From contig DATBRC010000056.1 of the NCBI GenBank assembly GCA_036560485.1, positions 1 to 64,000 of the forward strand: a stretch of 64,000 nt of DNA. The letters are read 5' to 3'. This document shows, piece after piece, positions 32,867 to 41,649 of this stretch; within the stretch, counting starts at the first letter, position 1, and every line of letters starts with the position of its first letter. The notes under the pieces were generated by a model that was not told the DNA's origin, made no database searches, and worked only from the letters and a program-made list of their open reading frames with translations. The stretch comes from DATBRC01 sp036560485. GTDB lineage: Bacteria; Pseudomonadota; Gammaproteobacteria; Burkholderiales; Burkholderiaceae_D. The position numbers were made by a program, and so were the translations under genes.

Positions 32867-35800
32867 TTAATGCAGAACTTTGAATTTTGAAAAATCGTAA
32901 GGCGAGAGTGCTTTGCTTAAATAGAATCCTTGAAATTCATCGCAACCGTGCTTCTTCAAAAAACCGAGTTGCGCTTGGGTTTCGACACCTTCTGCGATGA
33001 CTTTAAGTTTGAGATTTTTTGCCATGCCGATGATTGCGGTTGTGATCGCAGCATCATTTTCATCAGAAGAAACGTCGTGTACAAACGACTGATCGATTTT
33101 AAGTTTGTCGACAGTAAAGCGTTTTAGATAACTCAAGCTGGAATAACCGGTTCCAAAATCATCGATGGCCAACTTCACACCGAGTGCCCGCAACTCAATC
33201 AATGTTTCTATCGCATCGCTTGCCTCTTCAGCCAGTATGCTTTCTGTGATTTCGAGTTCAAGATACTGTGGCTCCAAATCGGCGAGTGTCAGCGCATTCA
33301 TCACACTCTCGAACAAATTCTTATGACGGAATTGCGCTACCGATAAATTGACTGACACGACGAGCGGCAAGTTCTTTTCATGCCATGATTTGGCTTGCAG
33401 ACATGCAGTGCGCAACACCCAATCGCCAATTGGAATAATCAGCCCACACTCTTCCGCAACAGTGATAAAGCAAGTCGGCAAGAGCAAGCCAAGTTCCGGA
33501 TGCTGCCAGCGTATCAATGCTTCCGCGCCGATCGTGCGTCCGCTGTCAATTTCCATTTGCGGCTGATACTGCAGCACAAACTCATTTTTATCGATGGCCT
33601 TTTTCAGGCTGTTTTCAAGCATCAAACGCTCAGTAATGCGCGTGTTCATCTTGTCGTTAAAAAATTGGTAGTCATTGCGGCCGCTTTGTTTGGCATGGTA
33701 CATAGCCACATCTGCATTTTTGATCAACGTATCGATATCTGTTCCATCATTGGGATACATGCTGATGCCGATGCTCGACGTGATATTGATTTCATATTCA
33801 TCGATCTTGTGAGGCAATCCAATGACCTTCATCACACTATCGGCGATATGAGCAACTTGTTCAACGCTTCGAATTTCCGACAAAAGAATAATAAATTCAT
33901 CACCTCCCTGGCGACAGATGGTGTCGACGCGGCGCACGCATTTTCTGAGTTGTTTGGCGATATCCTGGAGCAGTTTGTCGCCAATATTATGTCCCATGGA
34001 GTCATTGATATTCTTGAATCGGTCAAGATCTATAAATAGTATGGCGAGATGCGTTCCATTGCGTTTGGCGACGGCTATCGCTTGTCCAAGCCGATCCAAC
34101 AACAAGGCGCGGCTAGGCAGGCGGGTCAGAAAATCATGCTCGGCCATAAAACGAATACGCGATTCTGCTTCTTTTCGTTCGGTTATGTCGGAGAAAATCG
34201 CAATGTAGTTGGCGATGCTCCCATGACTGTTGCGCACCGCTGCAATTGATGCCGATGCGATATAGGATTGACCATCGATACGTCTGCATAATACTTCGTC
34301 TTCCCAGTGGTCTTTCGCATCAACTTCTTTCCAAAGGTTCTGATAAAACACATCATCATAAAAAGTTGAGCGCATTACGATGCCGGCGTCGCCGGCCACT
34401 TCATGCGCTGCATAGCCTGTAATTGCGCAGAAGGCATCATTGGCACGCATGATTTTTTTATCCTTATCCAGAATAAGGATCGCTTCACGGCTGTTCTCAA
34501 ATACCTGGGCCGCCAAAAGCAAATTCTGGTCTAACGACTTGCGGTCGGTAATGTCGCGAATGGCACTTGAGATCAGCATGCCTTCTTCCGTATCAAGCGG
34601 ACTGAGACTGATTTCAACAGGAAATTCTGTTCCATTTTTGCGGAGGCCGTATAGCTCCAAGCCAAAACCCATCGGTCTGCTTCGTGGCTCTTTGAAAAAT
34701 TTTTGGCGAGATGGAATATGCCTGTCCCAGAAACGATGCGGAATCAAAGTTTCGATTTCTTTCCCCAGGATTTCTTCGCGCTTGTAGCCAAACATTTTTT
34801 CTGTTTGTGAATTGACCAAAACGATTTTCCCATTCTGGTCAACAATTACCATGGCATCGGGAGCTGATTCAAGCAATCCTCTAAATTTTTTTTCTGATTT
34901 TTTTCGCTCAGTATTATTATTCGTGATAATTAACGTCGCTTTCGTCATCTCACGCGCAAAACTTGTCGCGGTTATTTCCAAGTCAAACCAGGTGCCGTCA
35001 AGACTGATAAATTTTTCTTCAAATATCTGTACTTGGCCGATGGATTGCAATAACTGAATTTTTTCCCGGAATATCTTTTGGAATGATGGTTTGAAAAAAT
35101 CGAACATGGATTTTCCGACCAGCTGTTTCAAATCCGGCACGCCGCAAAGTGACAAGGCTGCAGAATTGGCGAAAACGTACCGGCCCCATTCATCGATAAT
35201 CATAATGCCATTGGGTGATAGTTCTACCACTTCCTGATAACGCCTTTCAGTCTCTTGCAACAAATCTTCAGTCGCTTTCAATTCAGTGATGTCTTGCGCA
35301 GTGCCATACATGCGTACTACCGCACCGTTCTCATTCTGCAGAGTAAATCCACGTCCGATTAAGGTTTTTACAGTGCCATTCTGCGTAAGAATACGATGAA
35401 TGAATTTATATGGCGCACGTGTTTTTGTCGCATTATCGATTACCTTCTTCGTCATTTCCCTGTCATCAGGATGAATAAGTTCGAGATACTTCTCCAGAGA
35501 CCCGACAAATTTATCTTTATCTATATCAAATATTCGATACAGCTCGTCCGACCAATTGACGACGTTTTCAGCTATGTCCCATTCCCAACTTCCCAAATGG
35601 GCTATCCGCTGCGCTTCAGCAAGCTGATGTTCGCGTTTTTTAAGCGCGTGCTCAAGGCTCAATATTTTCCTGATGTCCTGTTCTAATATGGCTGTGCGAT
35701 CTTTGACGCGCATCTCAAGATCGGATCGCTCGTCACGCAATGCTTTTTCAGCGCGTGCGCGTTGCTCCAGTAACACTGCTTCCGCCACGCCAACTATCCA

Positions 35801-36613
35801 GATAATGCTCAGGAATGTTTGAAGCATTAATAGCGATTCATTTAACGTGTCATGTACAGCAAATGGACCGAATCCTCTCCCAGTATCGTAAATGGCAATT
35901 GCTGATATGGCGGCAACGCTGCGGATAACACCAACTAAACCATATCGAAACGCTGCCCAGCTAATGAAAGTCAGCAATGCGTAGGGCATCGTCCATTTGG
36001 ATAGAAGATCGCTAAAAATAATATGGCTGGAAGCCGCCAGTAAAGTGCCGAATAGCGCCATTTCGGCCAGCCGCGATAAACGCCAATTTCCATAGGGATG
36101 TTTATTCCAAGTCAGAATCAATGGCGCGACAATAATGATTCCGGCCGTGTGGCCTAGCCACCAGGTAATCCAATTGAGCAATGCCTGCGAACTATCGATA
36201 TATCGCATCCAGGCAAGACTGCCGACACCTATTGATGCTGAGATAACAGAACTGACAGCCGCGATGGTCACGAATTTATAAACGTTTGCACCGGTGGAAA
36301 AATAAGGTGAGGCTCCCAAGAATCTCTGGATCATCAATGCCGCTGCCAAAGCTTCCAATGAATTACCGATACCTATGATGGCGGCAGTGGCAAAAGATAC
36401 GGCCGTAGCGGTATTGGCAAATGTAGCCCCGATCCAAATAGCCGGGATCATGCGTTTACCCCAAACCAGGATGGCACACGCGGCAATCGCCGAGGACGGC
36501 CAGATGGCGCTTGCATTACCAGGTGGCACGGCCAGATATAACGAAAATTTAGCCGCAATGAAGTAAGCTGCTGTTGTCAGTAGCAATTGAGGAAGAAATT
36601 TGGAACTCGCCAT
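32867..36613 (-). CDS. MASE1-PAS(x4)-GGDEF-EAL cyclic-di-GMP protein
   Basis: 1248 residues. The N-terminal MASE1 membrane sensor (about 1-290) has many hydrophobic helices and the WPSSAIAACAILVWG stretch. A coiled coil (about 290-340) is followed by four PAS/PAC units (about 345-830). The GGDEF domain follows, with intact RQGGDEF and an upstream RRVD inhibitory-site motif. The EAL domain is canonical (AEALIRW, ELEITES, IDDFGTGYSSL, KIDQSFV, IAEGVET). Both synthase and phosphodiesterase activities look possible from sequence; the net direction cannot be told. The start at 36613 is preferred over a TTG at 36658. It is monocistronic. The 560-bp gap upstream (36614-37175) shows no other recognisable feature. 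Confidence 0.93.
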   Translation of the reverse strand: MASSKFLPQLLLTTAAYFIAAKFSLYLAVPPGNASAIWPSSAIAACAILVWGKRMIPAIWIGATFANTATAVSFATAAIIGIGNSLEALAAALMIQRFLGASPYFSTGANVYKFVTIAAVSSVISASIGVGSLAWMRYIDSSQALLNWITWWLGHTAGIIIVAPLILTWNKHPYGNWRLSRLAEMALFGTLLAASSHIIFSDLLSKWTMPYALLTFISWAAFRYGLVGVIRSVAAISAIAIYDTGRGFGPFAVHDTLNESLLMLQTFLSIIWIVGVAEAVLLEQRARAEKALRDERSDLEMRVKDRTAILEQDIRKILSLEHALKKREHQLAEAQRIAHLGSWEWDIAENVVNWSDELYRIFDIDKDKFVGSLEKYLELIHPDDREMTKKVIDNATKTRAPYKFIHRILTQNGTVKTLIGRGFTLQNENGAVVRMYGTAQDITELKATEDLLQETERRYQEVVELSPNGIMIIDEWGRYVFANSAALSLCGVPDLKQLVGKSMFDFFKPSFQKIFREKIQLLQSIGQVQIFEEKFISLDGTWFDLEITATSFAREMTKATLIITNNNTERKKSEKKFRGLLESAPDAMVIVDQNGKIVLVNSQTEKMFGYKREEILGKEIETLIPHRFWDRHIPSRQKFFKEPRSRPMGFGLELYGLRKNGTEFPVEISLSPLDTEEGMLISSAIRDITDRKSLDQNLLLAAQVFENSREAILILDKDKKIMRANDAFCAITGYAAHEVAGDAGIVMRSTFYDDVFYQNLWKEVDAKDHWEDEVLCRRIDGQSYIASASIAAVRNSHGSIANYIAIFSDITERKEAESRIRFMAEHDFLTRLPSRALLLDRLGQAIAVAKRNGTHLAILFIDLDRFKNINDSMGHNIGDKLLQDIAKQLRKCVRRVDTICRQGGDEFIILLSEIRSVEQVAHIADSVMKVIGLPHKIDEYEINITSSIGISMYPNDGTDIDTLIKNADVAMYHAKQSGRNDYQFFNDKMNTRITERLMLENSLKKAIDKNEFVLQYQPQMEIDSGRTIGAEALIRWQHPELGLLLPTCFITVAEECGLIIPIGDWVLRTACLQAKSWHEKNLPLVVSVNLSVAQFRHKNLFESVMNALTLADLEPQYLELEITESILAEEASDAIETLIELRALGVKLAIDDFGTGYSSLSYLKRFTVDKLKIDQSFVHDVSSDENDAAITTAIIGMAKNLKLKVIAEGVETQAQLGFLKKHGCDEFQGFYLSKALSPYDFSKFKVLH

Positions 36614-37175
36614 AAGGTAACTTATTACCTTGCCATAGGAATGGCGTGGAAGCCGCAACTGCTCATTTGCGATGATGTTCTCCTCCGTGGAATTTTTGCT
36701 AAATTTGACAAGAAGCGTTATTTATTGTTTCGCCAATCGGCTAAATATTTCGTCATTTGGCTTGGTGGCCATTCATGGTTGCAGATTGCGTTTGAATACG
36801 ATGGAACCGAGAATGCATATACATCCCATGCAGCGCCTTCTTATATGTTCGATGTATCGTATCGGATCAATGTGTCATCACAGATGAAAAGAAAATGATT
36901 TCCTATCATGAGATAAGACATCGTTGAAATTGGTTTCATATTGCACTTTGCGCGTGGTCATTCTTTCTTCGAAAGCAGCATGCTTGTTATGCAGCTTGAC
37001 CATTCTAGAAACATATTGATAATCATCAGTTCTGTCCAGGCGACTCGCTTCTATTATTGAAATTAGTATTTGCAAGCAAGTTGTTGCCTCCTGTTTTGAA
37101 TCATCAAATCACGCTCCGGCTCATCAAGACGCGCCAATTTGCAAGTCCACGTTTGTGTACATGGATATTATTTGC

Positions 37176-39194
37176 ATGAAAAGAGCATCCAAAATATCGA
37201 TAGGTATTGCAGCGGGTCTCATCGCTGTACTCGCGCTTGTCATATTGTTTTTGATGACGTTCAATTTGAACCGTATCAAACCGTGGTTTGAAGAAAAGGT
37301 AAGCACGGCGACGCACCGGGAATTTTCTGTGCATGGCGACTTGGGCCTCAGTTGGCAAAGACCTCCGCACGAGAAAAGTTGGCGACGCTGGATCCCTTGG
37401 CCGCATTTACGCGCCAAAGGTGTCGTGTTAGGAAATGCAGATTGGTCGACAACCAGCCAGGAAATGGCTCGCATCGCGCAAATTGATTTCAACATCAATC
37501 CGCTTCTGCTTACCGGAAAAAAAATTGATGTGCAATCGCTCATCATGACTGAGCCGCGATTGCTGCTTGAACAGGACAAAAAGGGCCGCAACAATTGGAC
37601 ATTTACAAAAGAAGAAAATAAATCCGGATGGCAGTTTTTCATTCAAGATGTGGCCGTGACGCAAGGCACGATACGCTATGTGGATCCAGCAAAGTACGCC
37701 GATATGGTCTTGCGGATAGACACGCTCCCAGACAATAGTGTCGGATGGAAGGTAAGCGGCAAATTCAATGATGAACCCATTTCCGGCGGTGCCAAGACCG
37801 GCGCGCTGTTGTCGATACAGGCCAGCGGTGTGCCGTATCCGGTTGAAGGGAAAGTAGTGGTAGGAGAAACAAACATTTTCGTCAAAGGGACAATCACCGA
37901 CCCGGCACATCCCAGCGCGATCGACGCAAATATGAAAGTGATCGGCGCCAGTATGGCGGATCTGTTTCCATTGAGTGGTGTGCTATTACCGGAAACGCCA
38001 AAATTTTCCACCGAGGGGCGAGTGGTCGGCACGCTGGGACGCGGCAAGCTGCATTTGCAGTATGAAAAATTCAAGGGGCAAGCCGGTACAAGCGATATTG
38101 CCGGCAGTTTGGAATACATGCAACGGTATCCCCGTCCTATATTGACAGGCAACGTTGTATCGAACAATTTAAATCTCACTGATCTTGTTACGCTTGTCGG
38201 CGCAGGGGAGGGCAGGAAGAAACAAAAGTCGGATGAGGTCAAACAGCCGCCGGATAAAGTGTTACCTGTCTCGCCATTCAAGACAGACCGGTGGGGAAAG
38301 ATGGATGCGAATGTCCAATTCAACGGCAATCAAATCGTCGGCGCAGGAAAATTTCCCTTCGAGGATGTGCATACGAATATCAAAATGACGAATGGTGTAC
38401 TGGCTCTTGAACCGTTGAACTTTGGAATAGCCGACGGCAAGCTGGAGACGGAGTTTACCATTGATGGACGCAACAGCCCGGCAAAAGCGCAGATGAAAGT
38501 ATCGGCACGGCATATGAAATTGAAATCGTTTTTCCCTTCGGTGAAGGAAATGCACGCCAGTCTCGGGGAAATCCATGGCGATGCAAAATTAAGCGCTACC
38601 GGCAATTCTTTCGCTGCACTGGCTGCTTCATCCAATGGCGAACTGCTGGCGCTTATGAGTCGAGGCACAGTCAGTGAATTCATCATGGAGGCAATCGGAT
38701 TGAATGTTGGCCAAATGGTTGTAGCGAAATTGTTCGGTGACAAGCAAGTCAATCTCAATTGCATGGCGGCCAATTTCAGCGTGACTGACGGCATGATGCG
38801 GCCTCTTCTTTTTCTGATAGATACGGATGACGCCGTGATTAATATAGATGGCGATATTAATCTCGCCAATGAAACGTTTGATTTGACGATACGTCCGAAA
38901 AGCAAAGGAGTGCGTATCGTCTCTTTACGCTCGCCTATATATTTGAAAGGCACGTTCAAAAAACCTGAGGTTGGCATCAATAAGGCACTCGTCGGGCTCA
39001 AAGCCGGCGCGGCAGTAACCTTGGGAGCTGTGGCGACGCCTTTGGCAGCGCTGCTTGCATTGACACAACCAGAGGCGACTAAAGACAGCCCTTGTGGAAT
39101 GTTATTGGCAGAAGTGCAGAGAAAGCCCGTCGCGCCACCTCCAGGCAAGAATGCGGCGAATATGAAAGGCGCCAAGCCCTCGCATTCCCAATAA
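37176..39194 (+). CDS. AsmA family protein
   Basis: 672 residues. An N-terminal membrane anchor (ISIGIAAGLIAVLALVILFL) precedes a long periplasmic part. AsmA signatures include FNLNRIKPWFEEKVSTATHREFSVHGDLGLSW near the N-terminus, INPLLLTGKKIDVQSLIM, and the C-terminal AsmA_2-like LANETFDLTIRPKSKGVRIVSLRSPIYLKGTFKKPEV. Family knowledge: AsmA-like proteins bridge the periplasm and are implicated in phospholipid transport to the outer membrane and envelope homeostasis. Starts at 37155 and 37161 are alternatives; none has a clear ribosome-binding site. Confidence 0.87.
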   Translation: MKRASKISIGIAAGLIAVLALVILFLMTFNLNRIKPWFEEKVSTATHREFSVHGDLGLSWQRPPHEKSWRRWIPWPHLRAKGVVLGNADWSTTSQEMARIAQIDFNINPLLLTGKKIDVQSLIMTEPRLLLEQDKKGRNNWTFTKEENKSGWQFFIQDVAVTQGTIRYVDPAKYADMVLRIDTLPDNSVGWKVSGKFNDEPISGGAKTGALLSIQASGVPYPVEGKVVVGETNIFVKGTITDPAHPSAIDANMKVIGASMADLFPLSGVLLPETPKFSTEGRVVGTLGRGKLHLQYEKFKGQAGTSDIAGSLEYMQRYPRPILTGNVVSNNLNLTDLVTLVGAGEGRKKQKSDEVKQPPDKVLPVSPFKTDRWGKMDANVQFNGNQIVGAGKFPFEDVHTNIKMTNGVLALEPLNFGIADGKLETEFTIDGRNSPAKAQMKVSARHMKLKSFFPSVKEMHASLGEIHGDAKLSATGNSFAALAASSNGELLALMSRGTVSEFIMEAIGLNVGQMVVAKLFGDKQVNLNCMAANFSVTDGMMRPLLFLIDTDDAVINIDGDINLANETFDLTIRPKSKGVRIVSLRSPIYLKGTFKKPEVGINKALVGLKAGAAVTLGAVATPLAALLALTQPEATKDSPCGMLLAEVQRKPVAPPPGKNAANMKGAKPSHSQ

Positions 39195-39286
39195 TCACAT
39201 CATACTTTTGACGTTAAAGAAAGAATGAACCTGTAAATCACTTAGTTATCGAACTGACGTGATCGAATTGCGAAAGGTGAGAATTG

Positions 39287-39544
39287 ATGAAAAATTCGTC
39301 AAATAAAAATACGCGTGTAGTGAATACGAATGCTCCGGTAAAAAATGACAGCAAGCCAAGACTGCCTAATGAACGCGACACCGCACCGGATATCCAATCA
39401 TTGGAACCCAGCAAGAAAATCAAGCAAGCTCACGATGATGTGGAACGCGGTTTAGTGGATACAGATCTGCGTAAAGAACCAGGCGTTGAAGCAACAAAGA
39501 ACAAAATTTCACTTCCGCATGTCGAAAAAGATAGGGAAAAATAA
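39287..39544 (+). CDS. Small hydrophilic hypothetical protein
   Basis: 85 residues, strongly charged, without hydrophobic segments, and probably disordered (NKNTRVVNTNAPVKNDSK; later KKIKQAHDDVERGLVDTDL). AGGTGAG lies about six bases before the ATG, supporting translation. No family is recognised. The neighbours (stress-protein-like gene, secreted Ser/Gly protein) suggest a stress-related accessory region. Short inverted repeats (CAAGTG/CACTTG, ATGTAA/TTACAT) lie in the convergent gap that follows. Confidence 0.6.
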   Translation: MKNSSNKNTRVVNTNAPVKNDSKPRLPNERDTAPDIQSLEPSKKIKQAHDDVERGLVDTDLRKEPGVEATKNKISLPHVEKDREK

Positions 39545-39628
39545 AACCAGTGGCAAGTGAGGTTGCACTTGATACTTATGTAAACTCACTTACATGCTTG
39601 CTGTCTCTTCTTGAAATATCAATTTCAA

Positions 39629-40186
39629 TTAGTTGATCAGGTGCGGCGGCGTTAGCGGGTCGAAATCTTCCCAATTGCCATCCGCTATCTTTCCATCTGC
39701 CTTTTCAATTTGTTCGGCACCCAATGATTGCAGGATCTTCACCGCATCATCTTCCTTGCCTGGCTGTTCCGTACTGACTGCAACCATCATGCCGGCTTTG
39801 CGTGGGACGGCCGTATTTTCATCATCCGATTCGGGCTCACCAGATTCTTTCATGCCGGACAGGCTGCCAATGAGCGACCCAACATGCGCACCTACAAATG
39901 CGCCCACGGCAGGCGCTACCGGCCCTGCAATCGGAACTCCTGCGGTGCCTGCCGCACCGCCAATTACGCCGCCTGTTGCCGCTCCGCGTGCCATTGTGTG
40001 ACCGCTTTCTTTCGCGCCAGGAGATTTGTCACGGTCTCCACCAATTGGAAAGAGATCATGCTGCCCGGCTGGATTCAAATAAAACGCGCAAATTTTGTCT
40101 TGCGTGAATCCGGCGTTTTGTAATTGATCAATCGCTTGTTGTACCTGCTGTTGCTGCTGAAAATGACCTGCAATAATTTGCGTCAT
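39629..40186 (-). CDS. General-stress-protein-like protein with glycine-zipper segment
   Basis: 185 residues. The N-terminal alpha/beta unit (IIAGHFQQQQQVQQAIDQLQNAGFTQDKICAFYLNP) resembles the GSP17M/YflT fold. A Gly/Ala-rich hydrophobic centre (RGAATGGVIGGAAGTAG, VGAFVGAHVGSLIGSLSG) looks like a glycine zipper. A C-terminal repeat-like unit (MMVAVSTEQPGKEDDAVKILQSLGAEQIEKADG) ends GNWEDFDPLTPP. Such proteins are common in betaproteobacteria, and the exact function is unknown. The glycine zipper suggests membrane association. Confidence 0.7.
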   Translation of the reverse strand: MTQIIAGHFQQQQQVQQAIDQLQNAGFTQDKICAFYLNPAGQHDLFPIGGDRDKSPGAKESGHTMARGAATGGVIGGAAGTAGVPIAGPVAPAVGAFVGAHVGSLIGSLSGMKESGEPESDDENTAVPRKAGMMVAVSTEQPGKEDDAVKILQSLGAEQIEKADGKIADGNWEDFDPLTPPHLIN

Positions 40187-40583
40187 CTTATTTTCCTTTT
40201 CATCGTTAAGCGATCCAAGTGATCTTATTGGTGAAAGAAAAATTTCTATCGTTGAAGGTGTTTATAAAAACAGCGGATTGAATAAAAACTATCCGGATAA
40301 AAATAAAAAATGCCAATATTGATTACTTCATTTCATCATTCATTTTTAATGTTTAACTTCAGTTGATTAATAAAAGACTCATATCAAATGAAAAAGTTTA
40401 AAAATTAATTTGGCGACTTGTGGCATATCAAAACAGGCGCGTATCTCGTGGCTGTTTTTTAATTTTTTTGAAACACGGAGCGAATCGCATAGTCTCATCT
40501 GCGTAACATTCATTCTTTGGCGCATTTGTCATTGAGTATCTATTGGCTTGTGCCATCTCAATCAATTTTCTAGGAGTTAAACG
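40187..40583. other. AT-rich intergenic region
   Basis: 397 bases between the divergent stress-protein-like gene and the Ser/Gly-rich secreted protein gene. It is clearly AT-richer than its surroundings and probably carries promoters for both. No site could be assigned with confidence and no open reading frame or RNA gene was recognised. Confidence 0.5.
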
Positions 40584-41009
40584 ATGAAAAAATTACCTAT
40601 CTTATTTCTTTTACTTGGCATGGCTGGAGTGGTAAGCGCGCAATCATCAAGCGATACAGGATCGAGTGGAAGTAGCGGAACAAGCAGCGGCATGGGCGCT
40701 TATGGCAGCGGCAGCACCGGAAGCAGCGGTACGGGTGGTGCGTATGGCAGTAGTGGTTCAAGTGACAGTATGGGAAGCAGCGGCAGCTCAACGGGTAGCG
40801 GTTCAACGGGCAGCGGCAAAGCAGCAAATGGCGCTAATGCCGATTGCGCAACGACCAATGGAGCCACCGGCACCAGCAGTTCAGCAGGTTGCCCAAGTAC
40901 CAATATGGGAACAGGCAGCAGTGGAAGCAGCGATAGTTCAACAGGCAGTGGTTCAAGCTCCAGCGGCTCATCATCCACCAGCCCAAGCAGCTCAGGCACC
41001 ACTAAATAG
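40584..41009 (+). CDS. Secreted Ser/Gly-rich low-complexity protein
   Basis: 141 residues. A Sec signal peptide (MKKLPILFLLLGMAGVVSAQ, cleavage probably after VSA) leads into a mature part made almost entirely of Ser, Gly and Thr in loose repeats such as GSSGSS and GSGSTGS. A single central cysteine pair (ADCATTNG and SAGCPS) may form a disulfide. GGAG lies about eight bases before the ATG. The DNA shows matching degenerate tandem repeats. No function is known; composition suits a flexible extracellular or periplasmic linker-like protein. Confidence 0.7.
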   Translation: MKKLPILFLLLGMAGVVSAQSSSDTGSSGSSGTSSGMGAYGSGSTGSSGTGGAYGSSGSSDSMGSSGSSTGSGSTGSGKAANGANADCATTNGATGTSSSAGCPSTNMGTGSSGSSDSSTGSGSSSSGSSSTSPSSSGTTK

Positions 41010-41649
41010 TTTGGATTCAGGCATTGCGAAATAGCTGGTCCAGGAGCCTTGTCCGTAAAAATAACGGAATGAATTTTTATTTCGAGAAAAAGCAATTATA
41101 AAAAATTGACTTTGATGATGGATTTTTCGTGGCATAGGTCGTTTATCTCTAGCGCTATTTTCAATGCAAAAATAGTCCGCGTCTCATTTGAAATAATGAA
41201 ACTTTTAAGGAGACGTTCGCTTGCGGGCGTGGCCGTCATTTAATGGTTGGCAAGTTAGTGACGGTTACGTTTGCGGACAGGATTAAGAATGGAGCTTGTG
41301 CTGGCAAGGGTTCCATTTTTATTTTTTCATTCTCCGGCATTGCCGATTGTATATATCGACCAGATATCTCCAACAATCTATTCAGCTATTAAAAAAATGT
41401 CTCGCACAGAAGTGCAGTCAGGCATTTCTAAATCTCAACGCATACCGCGAGAACATTGATTTTGCACAATAAGACATTCTTGTCTCTATCGTATTGTTAA
41501 AGAAATTTAATTTACGCCATACGAAGTGGCAAAGATATTTTCTCATGTAAGCGTTACACGTAATAAGGCTGGAGGTTATTGCCGAACGTTGGAAATGCCG
41601 GTAAGCATAAGAATTGTTATCGCATGATAAGCAAAGAGGATTATTTATC
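41010..41649. other. Intergenic region before glgA
   Basis: 640 bases. It presumably holds the glgA promoter. Loose inverted repeats are visible (CCGTCA/TGACGG at 41233-41264), but no promoter, operator or RNA gene could be assigned. A 62-codon frame at 41271-41459 has no ribosome-binding site and no family resemblance. Confidence 0.45.

Noticed and set aside
36587..36898. 103-codon plus-strand frame between the GGDEF-EAL gene and the AsmA gene
   Set aside because: It overlaps the start of the GGDEF-EAL gene, has no ribosome-binding site and resembles no known family.
40597..41095. Long open frames on other strands and frames across the Ser/Gly-rich gene
   Set aside because: They arise from the repetitive codon pattern; only the plus-strand frame starting at 40584 has a signal peptide and ribosome-binding site.
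41271..41459. 62-codon frame before glgA
   Set aside because: No ribosome-binding site, no family resemblance and odd composition; treated as intergenic.
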